Below, one piece after another: positions 56,330 through 64,000 of a stretch of DNA of 64,000 nucleotides (its first letter is position 1; every line of letters starts with the position of its first letter). Origin of the DNA: Toxonevra muliebris (Eukaryota; Arthropoda; Insecta; Diptera; Pallopteridae); assembly GCA_963691655.1 (NCBI GenBank), contig OY829326.1, forward strand, positions 57,839,776 to 57,903,775. Reading direction: 5' to 3'. Both the position numbers and the translations under genes were made by a program. The notes beneath the pieces were generated by a model that worked only from the letters and a program-made list of their open reading frames with translations, was not told where the DNA came from and did no database searches.

Positions 56330-56580
56330 GTTTGACAGAAGCTTTCGCCATACAACCAGCTAGTCAGACAATTGATGACAACATACAAAGGAGGGCAAAT
56401 TTAGCAAATACCCAAGGTGCCAAGAGAGAGAGATACTCATCTGGGTCACTGCTCACGGAAATGAAAATGCCGACAATGATATCTCAGTCGGAACAGCTAT
56501 TCGATCTCTTAAATGTAATTAAGCTAAGGTTTTTCTCTTTATTTTTGCTACTTTTAATCATCAGTAGAGCATAGACTCGA
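56330..56580 (+). pseudogene. RNase H relic of a retroelement
   Basis: One frame reads REILIWVTAHGNENAD then NDISVGTAIRSL (about 56412-56505), which follows the RNase H C-terminal motif WVPGHxGxxGNExAD..A..G. Upstream residues are less clear. It is a short fragment of unknown family, probably LINE. Confidence 0.5.
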
Positions 56581-59500
56581 AGCTTTTGGCCAACCATTTC
56601 TCGATATGGGATGCTTTTATTATTTATTTTGAATGTTAGTACTCTGCTGAAGTTTTAGGTTCTGAATAAATTGTTTTTGAGACCTGAGGCTCAAAAACGA
56701 TAAGACAGTGGGCTCCAAACCACACGGAAGCACTTAATAGTTTCTTTGAATTAAGCAGTAAACAACCACTCAACCTAATCAAATACAAAACTTTTGAAGC
56801 GAATTAGAAAACTTATATTCAGGACCCCCAAAATATCCTTGAGACGTTGAAGAACCTCATATGCACGCAACTCTAAAAAATTGTTTAACTATGGTATAAT
56901 GGCATAATGACATTTTCAAAACATTTTATTTTTTATAAAACTCACGAAACTGCCTATAAGTATGCAACGATTTTTAATTTTTTCTTCTTCCAAAATAATT
57001 GAACCTTTATCAAGGAGGTACAAAAAAAATAGTAATGAAATTTTTTCAGATATTTATTCAAAATGCCGTTAAGTGTACAATTTTATAAAACACTGACTTT
57101 TTCCAGTTGAAAAATCAGAAATTTTGTATAAGAATTGGTGTCCATTCGAAATCAGAACTGTTGGTTGGAAAGCACAAGCAATAATTTTAGAATCATTTCA
57201 CAATAAGAATAGCAGTAGCAGAATAATAAAGGGCAAGTACTACGGGAAAATACTATTTAATCTTCTTATTCGCGAATTATCCCACTTGAGATAAGTTCCT
57301 TCCAAATTTGGTAGTTCGTTATCTTTTAAATTATTAAAATAGATAGGCTTAATGAATATTATATTATATTGTAGAATAAGCAGATCAGACGATCGTTTCG
57401 GAACACGCTACGGTACCTCATCAGTGATCTTTGTGATAGTTCCCTGATTTCAACTATCCATACAAGCGAAATGAGAATTACTAGATAATACCTTTACTGA
57501 ATCGGATTATTGAAAGCAACTACCCTTACTGTTCTATAAAATTGTTGCTATTCTTCTTTGACACTTTAGTGCGTACACATTTTTCAGAGTTTTCTGACAT
57601 TTAATATGAATGGTGTCTGATTTTTAATTAGAAAATTTTTTTTTAATGTTTTCTGATTTTTAATTGATTGAGGCTTGACTTCAAAATGATGAATTCTCAT
57701 TTACTGATTAACTGGAAGAGCGTAGCTAACACAGGAGGCTGTCTTTTAAAGCGCGTATTGTTCAGATAAAATTTGGCGAAAAAATATAAAAAAAATTTGG
57801 ATATTTTTTATATCCTAGTACCTATATAAATATTTTGGTACACAAATCATTTTTGTTCATGAAGAAACTAGTTTTCCTTTGTCTTTGTGGTTCGCAGAAA
57901 ATTTTATTGGAAAAATAATTAAGTAAATTAACTTTCACTTAAGTTTAACACAGCATTTTTACTTACTTATTTTTACTCGTACTTAACTTTGGTTAGAGTT
58001 ACTTGGACTTAAGCTTGTCTAACTAAGAATCTCGAAATTCTAAGGTCGCTTAGACCATCCTGAAAAGAGTTCATCAATAGAAAGAATCAAAAGACCACTA
58101 CTATGTTTAGTACTCACTGAATTGGCGAATTGTAAGGCAATTTCTCTCCATTTTGTACGTTTGTCTAACAAACAATCGCTAATATGCGATATAGTTGTCG
58201 GTCAGTTTAGGGCTGAATTTTATTTAAAAATCTCCATTGCAGCAAACGCCCATGGATATCTAACATTCTGATTACCAGAATTTAAAAACTCTTTAAAGTG
58301 TTCAAAATAAAAAGAGTCAGTAATAAATGAGAAAAGGTTAAACATTTTCAAAGATACTGAAAGACAAAATTTTAGGAAATAAAAAACAAATTAGGGACAA
58401 TCAAACGCATCCTTGAAAATTAAACTCACCTCTAGATCAACGTGATACTCATTAACTTACTAACAGTATACCCAAAAAGATTGCTTTAAGCAATGCTAAC
58501 TAAAATATAGAAAATTCGAAAGATATTGAAAGACAAGGATAACAGAAAAAAAGTCCATAAAATTCTTTAAATTAAAAAAAGAATATGAAATAATTTGATT
58601 AGGGAGAAAAGTGGGAAAAGTGAAAAAACGCAATATCAAAATGAATGTCATGTTTTAAAACCAGCAATTCACACGTAAACCTATGCACGGCATTAGTAAC
58701 CAGGAAACCAGCAACAACAATGATACCTTATATTTTAGATATTGTAGTCAGGGGGAAAATCAGAGAATGCCAAAGAAAAGTACGAGTAAGTAGCAAAAAA
58801 AAAAAAAAAAACGTACGAACTTGAAGTAGAAATCCATACACAATCAACGCTGGCAGTAGCAACAATATAATCAAATAAAAACGTAAATGTGTCGTCAAAT
58901 TGCGCAAAAATTAGATTTTCCCATACTCTCACTATATATGTACATATGTATATGTGTATGAATGAATGTACCTTTACAGATTTACAGAGCTATCTACAGA
59001 ACACAATCACACACACTCAGATACACACTGACATATAGGAACATACATACATTAAATAAACCTTACTGTACTTAGGTTGAAAGTGTGGAGTTGGAAAATG
59101 GCAGGGAGGCAAAAAAAAAAAAAACGAAAAAACCGAAGTAAAAATCTCATGAAAAAATCAGCGCACACATATTGAAAATGCTTTTAACCTTGTCGAAAAC
59201 ATACAAACACATACAATTCGCTTTCTTTGTGTGGATGTGAGTGTGTGTGTATGTAAATACATGTGCAAAGTTAAAACACCAAATGCGCTAAAAGCCAACT
59301 ACGCTACCTTTAATTGGATTTCGTAGTGTTTTTACCAATCTTCTTCCGTTTGCATAAGAGTGCGAGTACGCGGCACATTGCTGCTCTCACTCCCACTTTC
59401 CCTCCTACTGTTACTATCATGCTTTTCCTCGTATTATTGCCTGTCCGCTGTACTGTGTGCCTCAGTAGTAAGTGTATATGTGTGTGTGTGTGTGTTTGTG

Positions 59501-60699
59501 CAAGTCTCCCAAATGCGTTGTGACCAAAGTTGTCAAGCATAACTTTGCATTTTTATGAAGCTTAATGCAAAATGAGGTTTGAGAGGCACAAACGCACACA
59601 CACACACACACATACAGTCATACACATAAACATATGCATGCATACCCTCATGCAATTTATAAACTTTACGCAAGGTAGCTTTGGTAATCTACTGTGTATC
59701 TGTTTGCTTGTTTGTATGTATGTATGTATGTATGTGGACCCTTCTCATTTCATTTTACAGCTCAAATAGAAATTGTTTCATACACTCGGAGAAGTTGAAA
59801 CGAAATCACGTTTCATTTTGGACCTAATGACCCGTGCCATGTGTTTATTAAACGTTCTGGCATTTCTCTGACATTTTTTGTGGGTTTTTTTTTTCATTTT
59901 TTGTTTTTGGAAGGAGGGTACTCATTACCCTCCTGCTACGACTCTTTTACTTTTATGAGTATCAGCAGCATCAGCAGGACATGTCCTTTTGGTTTTTCTA
60001 TGGGTGAAAACATGCTACTTTTACTGTTGGTTTTGCTTCTCCCCCCTTTGCTGCTGACTGCTGCTTAACTTTATTAACGTTAAATGCTTTTAGCTCAATT
60101 TACTGAAATTTTCATTTGAATTTATTATAACGCCAAAGAGCATTTTTTATTATGTTTTAATATTGAGCCAAAAAAAGAAAAAAGAAGAAATTGTATACAT
60201 ATATTTTCAATATCCTTTAGGTTTGTTTTTGTGGGTGCGCAAAATGGCCATACCTACACATATATGTGTTCATACACATACTTTCACACAGGCATATTCT
60301 CATGTGTACCTATGTATATTTCTGTTATTTTGCCTTTTAGTTTAATTAAAGGTTATTGAATGTTCACTGCTGCTGCAAATAGCATACCAAATTACTTACA
60401 TAATTATATATACTGCTATCTATAGGTATGCATGTAAATATGTGTATTTGTTTAAACCCAGTGGGAATTTGAGTACTCAACAACTATTTGTTGGATTAAT
60501 GAGTGACAGAGTTGAAAGGTCATAAATGGAATGACATTATTCTTTGAAAGGACGTAGCTAATTGCAATCAATTGATACTAATTTCATCTAAAACACAATA
60601 TAGGGATTTTTATGTTTAAGCTGTTGGAGCACTGTATGCTCTAAGCGACCGTTTTTCATTTGATAGTCAAATAATAATTTATGAAGTATCACTTTGCGT
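56581..60699. other. AT-rich stretch with microsatellites
   Basis: A runs lie at 58796-58811 and 59111-59123, a GT run at 59479-59495, a CA run at 59594-59612, and TATG repeats at 59712-59736. Open frames between 59310 and 60068 are readings of simple repeats and pyrimidine-rich sequence. No gene can be supported. Confidence 0.5.
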
Positions 60700-61085
60700 A
60701 GTATTATCTAAACTGAAGGTCTCAATGTAAACTGTGGAGTTCGTGTAGATATGCAGAACAATCATGCAACTCAGTTCAAGTTGAGGTTCCTGGAAATCTG
60801 TCATACCGACATATTAAGAATTAGCTGATAGAATAATGCATACTCCAAAACTTTACTTCTTCTAATGCGATAGTGGTAAAATTATAGCATACATACATTT
60901 CACTTTTATTACTGTTTATTTTATAAAAAACTGAAGGCCTCACAATAAACGGTAGAGTAGGTCTGAACATACCGAAAAAGTACGTTATTATACCATGATC
61001 CTTTTGAAAAAAAAGTGTCAGTCGCTAATTTTAAAGTAAAGGTTCCTTGAAGTCTTTCAGACCTGCATATGAAAATTTATAATAT
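60700..61085. repeat. Diverged tandem duplication (~235-bp period)
   Basis: AACTGAAGGTCTCAATGTAA near 60712 pairs with ACTGAAGGCCTCACAATAAA near 60930. GAGGTTCCTGGAAATCTGTC near 60783 pairs with AAGGTTCCTTGAAGTCTTTC near 61038. Order and spacing are kept. Confidence 0.55.
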
Positions 61086-61089
61086 TAAT

Positions 61090-62890
61090 TAAAAACTTTT
61101 ATACTACATACTAGTTGACCTGGCAAACGTTGTTCTGCCCTTTCTACGAAGAAGCAGGAAAAATGAAGTTTATTTCAATGAAGAAGAATGAAGTTTCTTG
61201 GTGTTTCAAATTGAACATTGGTAATGACAATTCAAGCTTAAAGGACGTACATTGAATTTGGTGAAAAATCTAGATTTAAAAATGAGGCATCCAAATTGGC
61301 ATTTTTAAAACTATTTAATTTGCAGAAGAATATCAAACACCGTTCTAGAAGTTATATCTAATTCCTAAAACTATTTAAAAATATGGACCCATTTGCTAGT
61401 TATTATAAAAAAATAATTTATTACAGCGCCACCTATCGGGTTTTGACATAGCTAGTCAGGTTCTTGAGATATTTCATAAATTAGTTGAAATAATAGTAAA
61501 AAACAGTGAACAAGTTGTAGAAAATAACAAAAAATTGTAAAAAAATGTAGTAAAAAAAGTGGTAAAAAATTTAAGTAGATAAAGTAGTAAAAAAGTAGTC
61601 GAATATAAGAAGAAAATGTTGGAAAAAATAAATTAAAATAGTAGTAGAAAATATAATCCAACAAACTGAGAGAATTTTTTAAATCCGGTATTGACAAATA
61701 ATACAGGGTATATGGAAGGTGCCACACCCCCTTTGTCAACCCATCCATATTTTTGTTCTAGAAAGGCATTGTTAATTCACGTTCTTGTACCAAATTTCTG
61801 TACTGTACTATAAATGGTTCTTGAAATATACCTAAAAAAATATTAGGATTAATTTTATTATGGTTCAGTTGAATTATAGAAACAATTTCAGGACGCTCTA
61901 TATTCATATCAAAAACCATTCTTGAAAATATTTAAAAATTTTAACCAATTTCATATTTATTATAAATATAGAATTTGTTACAGAGCCACCTATCGGATTT
62001 TAAGATAGCTAGGCAGCGTGTTAAGATATTTCATAAAGCATTACAAATAATAGTAGAAAAAAGAATAGAAAAAGTATTAGAAAAAAACAGCAAAATAGAA
62101 GAAGAAAATAGTAGAAGAAATAGTAGTAGGAAAAAGTATAGAAAAAAGTATTACAAATTGTTGTAAAGAAATAGTAAAAAGGTATCAGAAAAAGTAGTAC
62201 AAAAATAGTAAAATTGGAGTAGAAAGAGCGGTAGAAATAATAGTAAAAATAGTGGTAGAAAAAACTGTAAAAAAGTAATAAAAACTAGTAGTGAAAAATA
62301 GAAGAAAGTAGCAGTAGAAAATAAGAAAAAATGTATTAAAAATGTTGTAGAAAAAAGTACTAAAATAGTAGTAAAAAATATTGGTTGAAAAAGTAGTAGA
62401 AAATAAAAAAAATTTCAGAAAAAAAAAAGTTTAAAAGTAGTAGAATTAGTATTCTAATTTGCAGTAGAAATAGTAGTAGAAAATAAAAGAGAAGCAAGGT
62501 GCCACACCCACTATCCAGCAAGCTGAAAGAATTTAAATTTTAATGCTGTACCATAAATGCTTCCTAACATTTCTCATAATGGAAATTCAGGTTATATGGA
62601 ACGTTCCACGCCCCCTTTGTCAATCCCACCCATATTTTTGTTGTAGCATGTCATTGTCAGTTCTCGTAATTGTACTAAATTTCTGTACTGTGCTATAAAT
62701 GGTTCTTGAGATACACCCAAAAAAAACTATTAGGATTGTATGGGAGGTGCCACGCTCACTTTCCTAAAAGTCATTATGAATAGCTATGTCAATCTCCCGC
62801 CCAAAAAAAATCTTTTGGAAATATGACTTCAATCGGTCCAGTCGTTCAAAAGTTACACGATGTCATACACACAAAACTCTACCATTATAT
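61090..62890. repeat. Composite repeat with two B-purine-C modules
   Basis: It starts TAGTTGACCTGGCAAACG (61110). Module B (GCGCCACCTATCGGGTTTTG, near 61424) recurs at about 61982. A purine-rich TAGTAGAAAA tract follows each (61480-61640, 62040-62490). Module C (CCATATTTTTGTT... GTACTAAATTTCTGTACTG... AAATGGTTCTTGA) is at 61744-61822 and 62626-62712. It closes with CAATCGGTCCAGTCGTTC and TATATATATAAAGATT (62825-62900). It is non-coding; the family is not identified. Confidence 0.65.
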
Positions 62891-64000
62891 ATATAAAGAT
62901 TTTGACCAGCAAAAACAACCTCGAAACTGGTGATGCAGCAGTACGTGGTCTAGAGAATTATGTTATAAAAGATAAAAAAAAAGGGTTATCCAGTGGTTAT
63001 CTACAGCTCCATAGCCATGTTTTTTTTTTACTTTTCATTAAGGACTAACAGGCATATGCGGAGGTATGAAATTTGGTGTCATGATTGTGTAAGTCTCAAG
63101 TAACCATGTTTTTGGTATAAAATTTTTCTATTAATCTCCATTCAAATTCGGACATATAAAGGTTAATAATATGTAATATTGGCTTAGTAATATTATAATA
63201 TGTAATGTATGGCAAACAAGTCAATAAGAAAACAAACAAAAAAATTGAAAATAATTCGTTTTGATAAGAACAATTTTCTAAATTTTTTTTGAGCATTTTG
63301 TTGAGCACTAGTCTCACGGGTTTGATTCTCAAGCAGAAAAATTAACCTACAAAAAAAAACTAATTTTGGTTAACAGATTACATCTTAGAGAATAGTAGAA
63401 TTTAATAAATTGTATTATTTATTACAGAATAAATTCTCTTAAGTGTAGAAACAACTTGATAGTGACAGCCTTCCTTTTCAAATAAACATTAAAAAAAAAA
63501 AATCAGTAAATCAGGTGTCTCCCCTCTAACCCAATAATTAGGTTTCAAAAACACGTAGGAAAATATAGTCCAAAATTAAAGTTAGGTTCCAGAAATTTGG
63601 AAATTTGCCGTGTATATGAAATGTTGTTATACGGAACAAGGCAGTGGTACAAACGACAGGGTTAGGCTCCAACAGTTTAAAAATAGTTCGTATTAATATA
63701 TAAAACCTTTTTGGTTTGAGAGTTTACTTTGAGGTTTGATACATTTTCTATCTTTTGAACATAATTCAAAATTTTTATTTTTAGTTGTGAAAAAAACCAG
63801 CTCTTTTCGAGCAGGTTTTGTTTTGCAGTCAGCAAGAGTTGTTGTTAAATAGTTTTGAAGATTGCTGTGAGTTTAAAAATCGATTGGCATTTAGTTTTTA
63901 CTGATAGTATCAGAGGAGGGATTTTTGGCGTTGTAGTGAAATCGTGATCCAAGAATTCATGTTGTATTGGGGAAAGCAGTATACACTTATCACCAGATAT
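62891..64000. other. AT-rich stretch, nothing recognised
   Basis: A run of A lies at 63491-63501. There is no gene, repeat or RNA signal up to the window end. Confidence 0.4.

Noticed and set aside
57390..57450. Text GTTTCGGAACACGCTACGG and CTCATCAGTG reminiscent of Penelope-like element tails
   Set aside because: Only one short stretch, with no GIY-YIG or reverse transcriptase residues nearby.
59310..60068. Opposing open frames with hydrophobic stretches
   Set aside because: They overlap GT/CA microsatellites and pyrimidine-rich sequence on both strands, with no signal of a real membrane protein gene.

Overview
This is a stretch of eukaryotic, insect-type DNA. It is AT-rich, with dispersed microsatellites of the TATG, CA, CAA and GA types, short introns with GTAAGT-like donors, and a dense layer of decayed transposable elements. 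The mix (Tc1/mariner relatives with TA target sites, non-LTR elements with RNase H tails, a solo LTR, tRNA-derived SINEs, PIF-like and TTAA-flanked MITEs) fits a dipteran, plausibly a tephritid or other higher fly; the species assignment is inference. I see no convincing conserved host gene. The window reads as intergenic or giant-intron sequence colonised by mobile elements.

Layout. 1-1136: right part of a Tc1-like element. 2218-2479: small MITE. 4996-5779: foldback element. 6602-7431: solo LTR flanked by ATAC. 7865-8180: weak hAT-like inverted repeat. 8923-9297: doubtful tiny two-exon gene, followed by a 20-bp tandem array. 12925-13216 and 16970-17078: SINE copies. 15830-16790: minus-strand LINE relic. 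20906-21399: PIF/Harbinger-like MITE with TTA duplication. 22398-23170: TA-flanked MITE. 25170-26520: second LINE relic, ending against a hairpin at 26522-26678. 28230-28560: C-terminus of another non-LTR element. 30486-31599: complete but broken Tc1/mariner-superfamily element. 32070-34489: Tc1-like element split by a 5'-truncated LINE (32079-32945) with an 11-bp target duplication. 35105-35344, 46956-47201 and 47560-47750: three copies of one MITE family. 37228-38360: complex foldback. 46106-46756: internally deleted DNA transposon with very long terminal repeats. 47794-48439: TTAA-flanked MITE. 51498-55400: minisatellite-bearing repeat interrupted by a 3-kb CACTA-like transposon (52011-55013) with two convergent spliced genes. 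55748-56192: tandem tRNA-headed SINEs, the second with a LINE-derived tail. 56330-56580: RNase H relic. 60700-62890: duplicated repeats. The remainder is AT-rich single-copy or unrecognised sequence.

How the parts relate. The only genes that look like genes belong to transposons. In the 52011-55013 element, a plus-strand accessory gene (three exons) and a minus-strand transposase gene (two exons and a frameshift) converge and are both truncated at one internal deletion junction near 53440. The SINE at 55993-56192 shares its 3' tail with the RNase H-bearing LINE family seen at 15830 and 32079, so that LINE is the likely source of its retrotransposition machinery. Nesting order can be read directly in two places: LINE into Tc1-like element, and CACTA-like element into minisatellite.
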